Assembly: GCF_019599265.1 (NCBI RefSeq)
Contig: NZ_JAHZTC010000005.1
Coordinates: forward strand, 124,001 to 188,000
DNA length: 64,000 nucleotides
Direction of reading: 5' to 3'
Source: Pontibacter sp. HSC-14F20
Lineage (GTDB): Bacteria; Bacteroidota; Bacteroidia; Cytophagales; Hymenobacteraceae
The notes under the pieces were generated by a model. The model saw only the letters and a program-made list of their open reading frames with translations, did not search any database and was not told the origin of the DNA. The position numbers and the translations under genes are program-made. Of this stretch, positions 19,701 through 28,482 are shown in pieces (within the stretch, counting starts at the first letter, position 1; each line of letters begins with the position of its first letter).

Positions 19701-20119
19701 TGGAGTACTACCGCGAAAATCCCACGGTGCCCTTCCGCAGCTACACGGGCACGGCCAAACTTTCGGGAGGGGAAGGCTCTCAGCTCACCTATACCATTCT
19801 GAGCTCTGCCATCGCCTATCAATTCGGGATTCACAGCGATGGCCTGAACCCAAACTCCTTCCGCTTTATCTGTGTGGATGAGGCCTTCAGCAAGCAGGAC
19901 GATGAAAAAGCCCGATTCTTAATGGAGCTATGCAAGCAGCTGCATCTTCAGCTGATCGTCGTCTCGCCGGCCAAAGCAGAGGAAGTGGCCATCGTGGAGC
20001 CCTATATCGCCCGGGTGCACTTTGTGCAGCGCAAAAATAACCGGAATTCTGTTGTTTATGATATGCCTATCAAGCAACTGCAGGAGCACCGGCAGGTTTA
20101 TTTTGAATCGCTGAACTAG
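16712..20119 (+). CDS. jetC: Wadjet SMC-like ATPase JetC
   Basis: 1135 residues, the MukB-like SMC motor that extrudes DNA loops and so measures plasmid size before cleavage. Walker A GPNASGKTT is at residues 45-53 in the N-terminal head half. Long coiled coils (about 290-480 and 640-900) flank a hinge-like domain (about 480-620). The ABC signature in AKLSGGEGSQLTYTILSSA lies near 1016 and Walker B in FRFICVDEAFSKQDDEKARF near 1052, followed by a conserved VSPAK switch segment. All ATPase motifs are intact, so the protein should be active. It overlaps jetB by 17 bp and jetD follows after 4 bp. Confidence 0.95.
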   Translation: MYSLFSNKPSESGYRLHRYEIWNWGTFDREVYTLEPGGESSLLIGPNASGKTTLVDGLLTLLVPERRMRFYNQTAGAKGERSEESYVLGEYGEAENAETKAREIKRLRSDKQQAQSVLLAVFQNEASFVTLAQVRWFAGGELKRTFILAHKDLSIVDDFSSLDSNGEWKKRLKQAYAKQSAKAHIHLTDSPGEYGRLMRKTFGMLSEKAHTLFSQTIGLKVLGNLDEFVRMQMLEEKDAEGEFQKIKDYFKTLNDAHLAIVKAHRQIELLAPIRAKHVLLSSLKADQLQQETYQSALPLWFALKQKQLVGDFIKQKQQERAVTEAAIQQQEEAEAALSNIERELDIQIRNDEVGKRIADLENQNRNLTAEKRNREHELQRYNALAEALDLQQNPDTVALFEDQRQEAVEKREKLNEFLQHCKHQEFEAQTRSNSLQLQFKGVTDELEQLRSQKNNITGRTAAIRNELLQQLELTVHEMPFFGELIKVKEEAKSWEPAIERLLRDFALQIGVPEPYYEQVNAYVQQHNLQGRITYQKINSKQSAPPLFQQAGEKELIHKLAFKEGSYRDWLTNEIQTNFGFICTENMREWSLCEKAVTKTGLIKQGNRHEKDDRPERLSREHYVLGWDNKEKIALLQSQAELLHTQLTEVQQQITHFEKRQQKATNHVADLNRLIDIQAFEKINWWDIAEKIQANAASIAELKQANDKVKALKEQQQVVLGQLQAVKQHLKVLNNRLHTLSLDLEEKQRKLHEAENTISHYPGTANAENLSRFEQAFVKDTIVDLATLASLQYEVRGTIQKQLDNLKNAIRKEESAAEGLMRKFKTPDTAIATMFPDWHVDTHRLSESVEFIEDYIALLTRIESQELVKYKQQFKKYLDEEMITMMSDLQVWLYKQEDEIKEKIDVLNGSLHQINFKNNPPTFIKLQAEEDYSPHVRDFKLRLKTWQPNMAEYQRTQDDTILEESFNKIKSLLDDLTASESIRKEVMDVRNWFKFKAVEYYRENPTVPFRSYTGTAKLSGGEGSQLTYTILSSAIAYQFGIHSDGLNPNSFRFICVDEAFSKQDDEKARFLMELCKQLHLQLIVVSPAKAEEVAIVEPYIARVHFVQRKNNRNSVVYDMPIKQLQEHRQVYFESLN

Positions 20120-20123
20120 CCAT

Positions 20124-21266
20124 ATGATAACGGTAGAAGAAATCAAACGCAAAGCAGACAAGCTGTACCCGGAGGTTCTCCGGTGTGCTGTATTGGGAGC
20201 CCCTCTTTTTCCGAAAGAGATCCGGGCAAATAAAAAGTTGTCGAGTGATTTTAGCGCCATGTCCCGCCAGCTGGCACCCTTGATCGCTGAATCGAAAGAC
20301 AGAAAGGGATATGGCTATTCCATCTGTTACGAACAAGTCAAAACCCGCCTGCATGGGGTACAGGACAGACCAGCCTCCATTGTCTTTGATACGCTCGAAG
20401 ACTATCTCCGGCTCACAGGAAAACAACGACAATACCTCGCTTTCCTGGAGGATGTAAGCCTTATCCTTCACAGGATTCCATCCCTAAAGGCGTGGGTCGT
20501 GCAGCATGTGCAACATGTGCTGGATCATCATGGTAAATGGCATGACCTGCTTGCTGTATGCGACTGGTTTTTGCAGGGGCATGCACCGGATCGCTATTAC
20601 ATCCGGGAGCTTCCGATTCCGGTTCACACCAAGTTCATTGAAGAGCATAAAGGGTTACTGCGCAAGCTGTTGGACGAGCTTGTCCCCCATATCGTAGATC
20701 CCGCAGCGACAGAATTTGAGAAACGGTTCAGGCTTAAGTTCGAGCAGCCCTGCATCCGGTTTCGCATCCTGGATGAACAGCTGTTCCTGGCCGGTCAGTT
20801 GGATGATGTCTCGCTTCCCAGAGACACCTTTGCCGCACTCGCCCTTCCGTGTGAGTATGTCTTTGTGGTTGAGAACCTGATGAACTTTCTGACCTTTCCC
20901 CAAGTCCTAGCCTCTATCGTGATCTGGGGGAAGGGGTTTGCCGTGGAGAGCTTAAAAGAGGCAGCGTGGCTATCTTCCAAAAACATCTGCTATTGGAGTG
21001 ACCTGGATGTGCAGGGATTCCAGATGCTCTCGCAGCTCCGCTCCTGTTTTCCGCAAACCAAGTCCATGCTAATGGATAGTAAAGTCTTACAGGATTATAA
21101 AGAATATATAGTAAAAGGCACTGCCTCTAACTGTCTAAGCTTGCCTCACTTGACGGCAGAGGAAAGGGATGTTTTGGAGTTACTGTCAGCTGAGAACTTG
21201 AGATTGGAACAAGAGAGGATTCCGCAGCAGGTTGTTATAGATACTGCTTTGCAGTACATAGACTAA
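20124..21266 (+). CDS. jetD: Wadjet nuclease JetD (DUF3322/DUF2220, Toprim)
   Basis: 380 residues, the nuclease subunit that cuts small circular DNA after loop extrusion stalls. The C-terminal Toprim-type DUF2220 domain has a conserved Glu in VFVVENLMNFLTFP (about residue 250) and the acidic pair in CYWSDLDVQGFQMLSQL (about 288-304), similar to topoisomerase VI-type metal sites. The N-terminal DUF3322 part carries the JetD dimer/DNA-binding region (VKTRLHGVQDRPASIVFDT). It is the last gene of the operon, convergent with mcrC. All four components are intact, so the locus should be functional. Confidence 0.93.
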   Translation: MITVEEIKRKADKLYPEVLRCAVLGAPLFPKEIRANKKLSSDFSAMSRQLAPLIAESKDRKGYGYSICYEQVKTRLHGVQDRPASIVFDTLEDYLRLTGKQRQYLAFLEDVSLILHRIPSLKAWVVQHVQHVLDHHGKWHDLLAVCDWFLQGHAPDRYYIRELPIPVHTKFIEEHKGLLRKLLDELVPHIVDPAATEFEKRFRLKFEQPCIRFRILDEQLFLAGQLDDVSLPRDTFAALALPCEYVFVVENLMNFLTFPQVLASIVIWGKGFAVESLKEAAWLSSKNICYWSDLDVQGFQMLSQLRSCFPQTKSMLMDSKVLQDYKEYIVKGTASNCLSLPHLTAEERDVLELLSAENLRLEQERIPQQVVIDTALQYID

Positions 21267-21432
21267 GATCAACCTCTCCTATACTGCTAGGTTTCAGAAC
21301 CGATGCAGACTCACTTCAGATTCGGTTAGGATGGTGGGGACTACTTTTAATCGTGTAAGACAGCACCATCGAAATACTCCTTTCAATAAATTAACAAACA
21401 GTATAATTACTGTGTAAGTGCCCCTAAAATCG

Positions 21433-21457
21433 AGACAGTTTAAAAATCAAACTGTCT
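21433..21457 (-). terminator. Terminator hairpin of mcrBC
   Basis: AGACAGTTT (21433-21441) and AAACTGTCT (21449-21457) form a perfect 9-bp stem around a 7-base loop. On the minus strand it follows the mcrC stop immediately and is trailed by CGATTTTA, fitting an intrinsic terminator. It may also limit read-through from jetD. Confidence 0.6.
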
Positions 21458-21461
21458 ATAT

Positions 21462-22823
21462 TTAATTCAGACAAATACCGTCTACTATCGCAAGTCTTTC
21501 TTTTTGACATGATTTAATAAGACTTGTCATAAACTCTTCATTTTCTTTCATTTTAAAACAAAAATCAATAAAATCATCTGTTTGCTGGGGAATAGAAAGA
21601 GTACAAATATTCACTTCGCCTTCAAATCCATTTAGTTGACCGATTTTAGTAATTTCTGCTTTAGGCTCATCATTATCTGAAGGACAAATAAACCCACCAA
21701 TTTGAGCTTTTTTGACATACATATATGAAATTATTTGATTCATATCATCTCTGTCAATACTATCAGCATTTTTACCTGCCAATCTTTTATATTTTGCATC
21801 AAGAATAAAGTTTTCTTTCCAAAAGTCAGGATAACGTGGTCCTAATGAACTTTTAAAAAGATAGATTGCTCCTTTTGAGTTTTTATTTTGAGGATGTTCA
21901 AATCCACAACTTTTTAAGAAAGTATTGAGGTACTCCTCCCATAACCAAGCTCCATCAAACAATAACCCATATACTTTATCCTTTTCTTTTCCATACTTTA
22001 ATCCTTCATATCTCAAGATCTGCATGCAAATCTTAATCAATGCTTTATATTCAAAAAAGTACGGATGAGAATAAGGCCTCAGGTTCTTGTTAATTATAGC
22101 TACTCTTTGCTTGTATTCATAATTAGGCGTGTTTTGTAAAATCTGATTCACACAACTTTGTGTTTTAGAATCAAGATTTAATATGCCTTGTGCGTATTTA
22201 TGTTGCTTTATAAACTCAACTGTATGCCTTATCAATTGAGTAATCTTATTATCATAGCTATGTTCTCTTACACGATAAGCTACTTTCCCTGAAAAGGGAA
22301 TATTTTTTCTGAGATGTCTATTTATATCTACTGTGCCTCGAACATTTGAGTCATTATAATTCTGCTTATGATACTCTTTGTATAAGCCTTGTCTTAAGGC
22401 TTTCTTCAAATAAAATGGAAAAAGGTATATTAAAAAATCAAATACTGACTCTTGGTTCATTCCATGTTTCAAGTCAAAAAGATTTATAGAAAAAACCTTT
22501 TGAAGCATGTAGTGCAAAAAGTAGTCGTTATCTTTTTTTGCAAATCTTGAGTGTATTGTAATTTCACTACTATTGACTCCGACAAACCCCATTATATTAC
22601 CTGTGGTTAATGTAGTCTCATGTAGTGAAAAAATTAACTCTTTACCAATTTTATCACCGTATTGGCTTAAATCATTTGGGAAAACAAGTAGGTTAGGATT
22701 ATCATCCGAAATCAAACTGCTAATTTTTTTATTTGCAATTAGTTTAAGATCGGGTAGTAAATTTGTTCCAACTTCAATTCCGCAGTTGTTATCAGTCGTT
22801 CTCAACATACTCAACGGGCTCAA
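21462..22823 (-). CDS. mcrC: McrC family protein, nuclease subunit of McrBC
   Basis: 453 residues. Partner of McrB in the GTP-dependent restriction of DNA with modified cytosines. The N-terminal half holds the McrC-type fold (SEITIHSRFAKKDNDYFLHYML near 90, VRGTVDINRHLRKNIPF near 168). The C-terminal PD-(D/E)XK site is seen as RYPDFWKENFILDAKYKRL near residues 328-346, with the second-shell MNQIISYMYVKKA behind it. The catalytic D...DAK residues are intact. It overlaps mcrB by 32 bp. Base composition is far more AT-rich than the Wadjet genes next door, so it was probably acquired separately. Confidence 0.92.
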   Translation of the reverse strand: MSPLSMLRTTDNNCGIEVGTNLLPDLKLIANKKISSLISDDNPNLLVFPNDLSQYGDKIGKELIFSLHETTLTTGNIMGFVGVNSSEITIHSRFAKKDNDYFLHYMLQKVFSINLFDLKHGMNQESVFDFLIYLFPFYLKKALRQGLYKEYHKQNYNDSNVRGTVDINRHLRKNIPFSGKVAYRVREHSYDNKITQLIRHTVEFIKQHKYAQGILNLDSKTQSCVNQILQNTPNYEYKQRVAIINKNLRPYSHPYFFEYKALIKICMQILRYEGLKYGKEKDKVYGLLFDGAWLWEEYLNTFLKSCGFEHPQNKNSKGAIYLFKSSLGPRYPDFWKENFILDAKYKRLAGKNADSIDRDDMNQIISYMYVKKAQIGGFICPSDNDEPKAEITKIGQLNGFEGEVNICTLSIPQQTDDFIDFCFKMKENEEFMTSLIKSCQKERLAIVDGICLN

Positions 22824-24597
22824 CTGTAGTATTGTAGGCAGACTTTAATTCTTTCAGCCGTATTTCATTATCAGGTAACCCTCTTAAATACTCGAACAAG
22901 ATTCCTTCTAAGTGATTTTCCCAAAGCTGCCCAAAGTCCCCTTGGTAATTACTAAGGTGTAGAAAGTAGGCTGGACCTATATGAAATGCGGAACCTAAAC
23001 CTTGAATCGATTCTATTTTAGAGTTTATTGATGACATTCTTTTCAATGATTCATCTTTCCAATCACCAATTCTATCATTCCACATTGAGATTCTATCTGT
23101 TGCTTTTATTTCTTTCCACGCAAAACGTCTACGCATAGCAAAATCAAAAGACTCAACGCTGCGGTCTATGTCATTCATTGTACCTATGACGTAAACATTT
23201 TCAGGTATATAGAATCCATCTTTGAAAATATCTCCATCATCTTGAAGGTTTGAATATTGAGTTTTAACTCTTCCCTTGATGCCTCGATAACCCGGGTCTA
23301 AAGAGAAAAACAATTCGCCAAATACCTTAGAAATTTCAGCACGATTAATTTCATCAATGATTATAACATAGTTCTTTCTTTCTACCATTTCTACATCTGA
23401 TGCAACAGTATGATTTTCTTTAAGGAAGCTATCAAATGCTTTAAGAAAAGCAAAAAAGTAGGTGTGATGATATGACACCAATAGCTTCTCAGAAACTTCT
23501 TTGTAGGTCCAAATTATATCATTATGTTGCATGTATCTCTCATATTTCAACAATATATTACTTAATGGGGTCACTAAGTTATTACCACTAACAGATCTTG
23601 TAGTAAAACTATTAGCACTAATTTCTATCATTTGGGCACATTCTTTACCTCCGATTCCATATAATTTAAAATGCCCATTTATAGCTATTTCATTTTCAAG
23701 ATTTTCAATAAAAAGAGCTAAATTATCAGATAACGATTTTTGCTTTTGAAGTTCTTCTAGTGGTTTATTACTGTCTTCAAGATTCTTTGCTGCTTTTTTA
23801 CAAAAGCTTTTAAACACTCCATCTTTTAATTCAAAACCCAGATCAGATCCATCTCTTTTAAAAGGCCGAAGCCCTTCAACAAAATCTGTATAATCATATG
23901 AGGGATGGAATTGAACAAATTCGATTTCAGCATCCATTGCTTTTGCAATTTCCTTTGCTAAAAATGTTTTCCCTGTTCCAGGTGCCCCTGTTAAAATTAG
24001 GTTTTTGTTCTTTTGTAGAAGAGAGATATATGATTCTATTCTTTTCTTATCCATATTTTTCTTTTGTCTATTGATGTAATTAGTCATCCTTTTATTGAAG
24101 TTGTCAAAGAAGCCTTTAAGAGCTTCCGTAACATTTTCTTTACTATCAAATAGGCCAAGTGAATCTATGCTTCTTTCAGCATCTAAATCCTTCCTTTGGG
24201 GATCGTCTAACCAATATTGATATTCTTCTTGTGAAAGACTTTCAATACTTGTCTTGCTACTATTCCATTTAGCAATTACATTTATCCCGGTTCCTTCCCA
24301 GTTTAAGTAACATTTTGTAGAAACATAACTGCCAAAATTCGGCTGTATATTTATATATATTTTACCATTCGGGTATGTATCCCAATCCTTTATTTGATTT
24401 TGGATATTTGCACCCTTGTATCCTTGGCCCGTACTTTTGAAAATATTTTCATCTAATAAAGGTTTTATATACTCCTCTACCCTCTTATTATTAACATCTT
24501 CACTATGTACCCACTCTAAATGCGCAACAAAATATTCCAATAGTTTCTTGAATCTTTTGTAATTAACAATATATTGCTCTTCGCTTTTATCTAACAT
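22792..24597 (-). CDS. mcrB: McrB family AAA+ GTPase
   Basis: 601 residues, the AAA+ motor of McrBC. Walker A in LILTGAPGTGKTFLAKEIA lies near residues 198-216, followed by the McrB-typical FVQFHPSYDYTDFVEGLRP. Walker B is in YVIIIDEINRAEISKVFGEL near 407, and the family signature VIGTMNDIDRSVESFDFAMR near 468 includes the McrB MNxxDRS motif with arginine residues behind it. The N-terminal 190 residues, which should recognise the modified DNA, do not resemble the E. coli McrB 5-methylcytosine domain and I cannot assign them; the target may therefore be a different modification. The gene is AT-rich and lies alone with mcrC. Confidence 0.93.
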   Translation of the reverse strand: MLDKSEEQYIVNYKRFKKLLEYFVAHLEWVHSEDVNNKRVEEYIKPLLDENIFKSTGQGYKGANIQNQIKDWDTYPNGKIYINIQPNFGSYVSTKCYLNWEGTGINVIAKWNSSKTSIESLSQEEYQYWLDDPQRKDLDAERSIDSLGLFDSKENVTEALKGFFDNFNKRMTNYINRQKKNMDKKRIESYISLLQKNKNLILTGAPGTGKTFLAKEIAKAMDAEIEFVQFHPSYDYTDFVEGLRPFKRDGSDLGFELKDGVFKSFCKKAAKNLEDSNKPLEELQKQKSLSDNLALFIENLENEIAINGHFKLYGIGGKECAQMIEISANSFTTRSVSGNNLVTPLSNILLKYERYMQHNDIIWTYKEVSEKLLVSYHHTYFFAFLKAFDSFLKENHTVASDVEMVERKNYVIIIDEINRAEISKVFGELFFSLDPGYRGIKGRVKTQYSNLQDDGDIFKDGFYIPENVYVIGTMNDIDRSVESFDFAMRRRFAWKEIKATDRISMWNDRIGDWKDESLKRMSSINSKIESIQGLGSAFHIGPAYFLHLSNYQGDFGQLWENHLEGILFEYLRGLPDNEIRLKELKSAYNTTVEPVEYVEND

Positions 24598-25169
24598 TGT
24601 ATTTATTTTAATCTAAGTAATTATTAAAACTGACTATCTACCCATTGCCCAATTAAATATCACTTTGAATATATTTTCTTGTCTTCGGTAAATCTAGTAC
24701 ATAAGATCTCTTTCAGTTCCTGTCACCTTAAACAGATGCAGCTCTTTGAACAACTTTTGGAAAACTTGTTTTTACTTATTAAGTAATTGTGACGAGATAT
24801 TGTATTTATATCCAAAGGTTTTACAAATTAATTAATAGTTGGATCGGGATAGAATTCAATTAGAGTATCTAGCCACTTTTCACAAGATGGATTCATTTTG
24901 AAGAACTTCCTTCAACTTGAGCATGAATATCTCATTGGCAAGTAAAGCGTTACAAATTTAATCTTAAAGGTGACTATCAACCTTCACGCTTTGTGTTATA
25001 ACCTCCAGAATATATTCTTTAGCTAATATAGGTAATTGTAAAAGATTACCAAGCGGGACTTGTAGTTATATTTAAGTAAAGGATTGTTTATGTATTTTTA
25101 GGTACACATGCAATTCCCTTTTTGTGATGAGACTTCTATGTAATGTAGTTCGTGAGCGTAACAGAATCG
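24598..25169. other. AT-rich intergenic region upstream of mcrB
   Basis: About 570 bp without a convincing gene. On the minus strand TAAATTTG (24961 to 24954) fits the -7 consensus but lies about 355 bp before mcrB, so its role is uncertain. This should contain the mcrBC promoter and the boundary between the island and chromosome-like DNA to the right. Confidence 0.35.
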
Positions 25170-25850
25170 ATGAAGTTGATAAAATCTGCATCGTATATGA
25201 ATCCTACATTTTTACCTTATATCTCCCCCTTCCATCACTAAGCATTATTGCTTATAGCATTTATTATCAGCTGCGGCAGATTATCAACTGAAGAAGAAGC
25301 AGAAGATGTAACACCTCAATTGGACTATATCAAAATCGCGAGAACGGCGCAGGCGGCCATTACCTTCTGAGCCTCCCGCAATCTCAATACCGATTTCTGT
25401 ATCATTATTGACCTGAGCATGCACTCCGGGCTGAAGCGCTTTTTTATCTGGGACTTCAACCAGGGCGGCATCACCGATAGTTTTTTGGTAAGCCACGGTT
25501 CTTGCGACAACCCCTGGTCCGGCGACTACTCAAAAGAGCAGGCCATGTTTAGCAACGTGAACAACAGCCATTGCTCGTCGGTTGGTAAGTACATCTTAGG
25601 CGAGCACGGCCCCAGCCAGTGGGGCATTAAGGTAAAATATCTCATGCATGGACAAGACCAGACCAACAACAACTTTACAAAGCGCGATATCATTTTTCAT
25701 TCGTGGGAGCGGGTGAGCGATGAAGAAGTACATCCCAACGGCACACCTGAAGGCTGGGGCTGCCCCGTCGTGTCGAATGCTACCATGCGTATTGTAGACC
25801 AGAAGCTGCAACAGGCAGGAAAGCGCACCCTCATGTGGATTATACAGTAG
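25170..25850 (+). pseudogene. Broken murein L,D-transpeptidase (YkuD_2-type) lipoprotein gene
   Basis: One frame carries MKLIKSASYMNPTF, a stop at 25239, then a lipobox-like IAFIISCG, DYIKIARTAQAAITF, a second stop (TGA at 25368), and after that an uninterrupted domain. The domain reads NLNTDFCIIIDLSMHSGLKR, FLVSHGSC, MFSNVNNSHCSSVGKYILGE, FHSWERV and EGWGCPVVS, the order of the catalytic-domain family PF13645. Intact homologues attach or crosslink peptidoglycan or proteins through the conserved Cys of the GCP motif. The N-terminal stops separate the lipoprotein signal from the domain, so secretion would fail. A start at 25419 would give a cytoplasmic fragment of 143 residues without obvious use. 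Confidence 0.7.
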
Positions 25851-25865
25851 GTATAACTCCTAAGT

Positions 25866-26204
25866 TTAGCTATACGCCTCGTCATCTTCCTGCAACCCGT
25901 ACATTACACGCCATATTTCATAATAGGCGTGCTCCTTGTCACGCTGCGTGGGCGTAGCTGCAATCTTGCTTTTAAAATTGCTGTAATCGATAGACTCGCC
26001 TAGTTTTTCAAATAAAGCGGGTATAGCCTGCGCGCTTACCACTACCCTATACCTGTAGTCGGCTGCGGGCCATTGCTGCAGCGGCTCTTCTATTCCTGTC
26101 TCCGCAATTAGTGTTTCCAGGTCGCGCTTTACACGCGCCCGCACATGGTGGCCGTCTTCTTTTTTTACAATAGAGAAGAAACCGTACTTTGATGCAATCC
26201 ACAT
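25866..26204 (-). CDS. Conserved hypothetical protein (MWI..KYGFFS family)
   Basis: 112 residues beginning MWIASKYGFFSIVKKE and ending NFKSKIA...YYEIWRVMYGLQ. This start and end are the signature of a small family found widely in Proteobacteria, Actinobacteria and Bacteroidota whose function is unknown to me. The middle carries HVRARVKRDLETL and a YRYRVVV strand, suggesting a compact alpha/beta cytoplasmic fold. It lies 105 bp downstream of a minus-strand gene cluster and may belong to it or be separate. Confidence 0.8.
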   Translation of the reverse strand: MWIASKYGFFSIVKKEDGHHVRARVKRDLETLIAETGIEEPLQQWPAADYRYRVVVSAQAIPALFEKLGESIDYSNFKSKIAATPTQRDKEHAYYEIWRVMYGLQEDDEAYS

Positions 26205-26309
26205 AATTTTATCCTTTTGAGTTGAACTGATAATACTTCTTGCGCTATACCCTAGCGCTTTGGCTTCGTTATCTTAATTCTGATTTTCATATTGGTTTTA
26301 GCTTAGTTT

Positions 26310-27293
26310 TTATTTTCCTCTCCCCGAAAGCTCGTTAGCCGCTATAATCTCATAGAGCTGGCGCAGCAACAGGGCAAAATCAGCCAAGCCAGATGGCCCC
26401 AGCTGGGCTTCGGGGTCAGTAATTTCGTGGGTAAACAATCCCTCCAGCCCCTTTCCGCTCACCGAGGTATAGCTTTTGAGCTTCGTAAAACCCGCTTTCT
26501 CCAGCAGAGGCTCCATGGCTTTCAGACAGCCGATCAGCTTATCGTTCAGTGCGGCGGCCGCGCCTTTGTATTTCGACCGGGGCGGATAATACAGGTGCTT
26601 TACCGACACGGCCAGCTCCACCACCAATTGTATGGTGCCATTGTGCTGCGGCTCCACCCTAAACGTAACAGGTGCCTGCTGTGGCTCCTCCCCTGACTCA
26701 TACGCCGCATGCCCTATACCTGCACTTGGCTCAGGCACACAGTACAGGGCAGGTATACCTGTCAGGTCCTGCGTGGCGTCGCGCAGCTCCGAGCGCAGCA
26801 TGCCGTAGTAGTTGCTTTTGCGAGTGCCCGGGACTTGGCTCTGCTGGAGCTCCTGCACCACCAGCCATAGCGGAGCCCCGACAGGCAGTTGCTCCACATC
26901 TTTAAACTGCCGCATGTAGCGGCGCAGAATATCAGCCAGCTGGCTACGGCTGATGCCTGGCATCGGGTCGCGGTCCATAAAGCCCGTTTCTTCCAGCAAC
27001 TCCTCCAACCACGTTTTCGGCGCTTCCTCAAATAAATCCCGTATGCCAAGATCCTGCATGCGGATGAAGCGCAGCAGCTCGTAAGTTAGGTATAGCTTGG
27101 CGGCGTTGTTCAGGGGTACTTCGCGCCAAAACTCCAGGTATGGACCGAGCGGAAATGACGGCACAAAGTCTGCGCTGCCTTCTTGCCGAAAACAGAAAAT
27201 GCGACTGTGGTAATAAGGTGAATGCGCCAGCACCGCATCGGTATGAGCTAGCAGTAAGTCCAAGTTATTCTTCAGTAATGCTAGATTATGCAT
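26310..27293 (-). CDS. Unknown protein, third gene of the WYL-linked cluster
   Basis: 327 residues, no family recognised. The N-terminus is helical (LALLKNNLDLLLAHTDAVLA), a middle block is rich in charged residues (TWLEELLEETGFMDRDPMPG) and the C-terminal third ends in a helical FALLLRQLYEIIAANEL. There is no signal peptide, membrane segment or nucleotide-binding motif. Its start overlaps the upstream beta-rich gene by 8 bp, so the two are translationally coupled and their products probably interact. Confidence 0.8.
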   Translation of the reverse strand: MHNLALLKNNLDLLLAHTDAVLAHSPYYHSRIFCFRQEGSADFVPSFPLGPYLEFWREVPLNNAAKLYLTYELLRFIRMQDLGIRDLFEEAPKTWLEELLEETGFMDRDPMPGISRSQLADILRRYMRQFKDVEQLPVGAPLWLVVQELQQSQVPGTRKSNYYGMLRSELRDATQDLTGIPALYCVPEPSAGIGHAAYESGEEPQQAPVTFRVEPQHNGTIQLVVELAVSVKHLYYPPRSKYKGAAAALNDKLIGCLKAMEPLLEKAGFTKLKSYTSVSGKGLEGLFTHEITDPEAQLGPSGLADFALLLRQLYEIIAANELSGRGK

Positions 27294-28473
27294 GCAGGTC
27301 GTTTTTTGTTACGTCAATAATGCGGCGGGTATGCTCAAAGCCGATCTCTCCCTCACCGTCTACTACCACACGTCCGTCAGGCAGCTGGAACAGCTTATGT
27401 ACTTTGTACAGACCTGGCACGGTGCGCAGGCACGTAGGATCTTTGGTTATTTGGCTGAGTCTATACCTGATGCCTGTCCGGAAGTGGCGGAAGAAGTCAT
27501 CCGGGTCTTCTAGGTTGCTGGAACTAGCTCTGTACTGTGCAAGAAAATCAGGCAAGTAAAACACAGCCAGCCCACGGTGCCCCAGCGCGACAAGCAGGTA
27601 ATTATCTGCCACGGCAAAGTCATGAATTTCAACATGCCTACGAGCCTTCTCTAATTCCTCTTTAAGAGTTGTAAATGCTTCAGAATTACCAAGCTCAGGG
27701 CTACGGAATGTTTGTAAGCTGGCCGTCAGGCATACCTCATACGTAGGCAAATTAAACACCGACACATAGGCTTGGCTCCCTCCTCGGCCCACGCTACTTG
27801 ACAGCAGCGCCAGCCAATTGCCGTTGATGCTGCCACGATGAATATGCTCGTAGGTGCCATTATTGGGCAGCTCGATCGTCTTGGTGGACACAGGCTTCAG
27901 CGGATTGCTCACATCGTACTCGAACAGGTACTTTGGGTACATGATGTTATCCACCAGCACCAGCTTGTCGTTATACACCAGCACATCGTCTATGCTTTTG
28001 CCCACCTGCATTTCCACGGGCAGGGGGAGCGGATTCCAGGTGGGGTTCTCCAGGCGCAGATCCATGAACCCAGCCATTTCGCCCATCACGCGGTTGTCCT
28101 TTTTGGCGCTGCGCTTATGCCCGCCCAGATATACCACCTCACCTTTCAGTGCCAGGGTCTGGTTAAGCGCCAGTTGGGGCAGCGGAACGTCTGGGAAAAC
28201 ATTTACGGTACCATCGTGCTCCACAAAGGCACGAAACAGGTAGGGAGCGTGCTCCTCTTTCTCCTCAAGCAAGTGGGTGTCATACTTTAGGGAATCCTTC
28301 ACAATCGCCACAATCCAGCGGTTGCCACCTAGGGCATGGCGGTGCTTGAAATCAATGGGCAGTGTTTCCAGCCAGGTCAGGTTATCGCCTTGCACACGGT
28401 ATAGCGCGGCTCTACCGCCCGCTGGCAGCAGTACGAGTTCAGTCAGGGGTATCTTCGTTGTATCGTTGTTCAT
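27286..28473 (-). CDS. Unknown beta-rich (possibly propeller) protein of the WYL-linked cluster
   Basis: 395 residues with no recognised family. It shows regularly spaced beta-strand segments such as AALYRVQGDNLTWLETLPI, RWIVAIVKDSL, DVLVYNDKLVLVDNIMY, GNWLALLSSSV, NYLLVALGHRGLAVFYL and KLFQLPDGRVVVDGE, which resemble the repeating blades of a beta-propeller (WD40- or YVTN-like), though no classical repeat signature is present. There is no signal peptide. It lies 9 bp after the 211-residue gene and overlaps the next gene by 8 bp, giving a tight three-gene unit. Confidence 0.8.
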   Translation of the reverse strand: MNNDTTKIPLTELVLLPAGGRAALYRVQGDNLTWLETLPIDFKHRHALGGNRWIVAIVKDSLKYDTHLLEEKEEHAPYLFRAFVEHDGTVNVFPDVPLPQLALNQTLALKGEVVYLGGHKRSAKKDNRVMGEMAGFMDLRLENPTWNPLPLPVEMQVGKSIDDVLVYNDKLVLVDNIMYPKYLFEYDVSNPLKPVSTKTIELPNNGTYEHIHRGSINGNWLALLSSSVGRGGSQAYVSVFNLPTYEVCLTASLQTFRSPELGNSEAFTTLKEELEKARRHVEIHDFAVADNYLLVALGHRGLAVFYLPDFLAQYRASSSNLEDPDDFFRHFRTGIRYRLSQITKDPTCLRTVPGLYKVHKLFQLPDGRVVVDGEGEIGFEHTRRIIDVTKNDLHA

Positions 28474-28482
28474 GTTTTGCGT

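Noticed and set aside
25368..25370. TGA as a selenocysteine codon in the transpeptidase gene
   Set aside because: The position is not a catalytic Cys, there is no SECIS-like hairpin after it, and a second stop (TAA) lies upstream.
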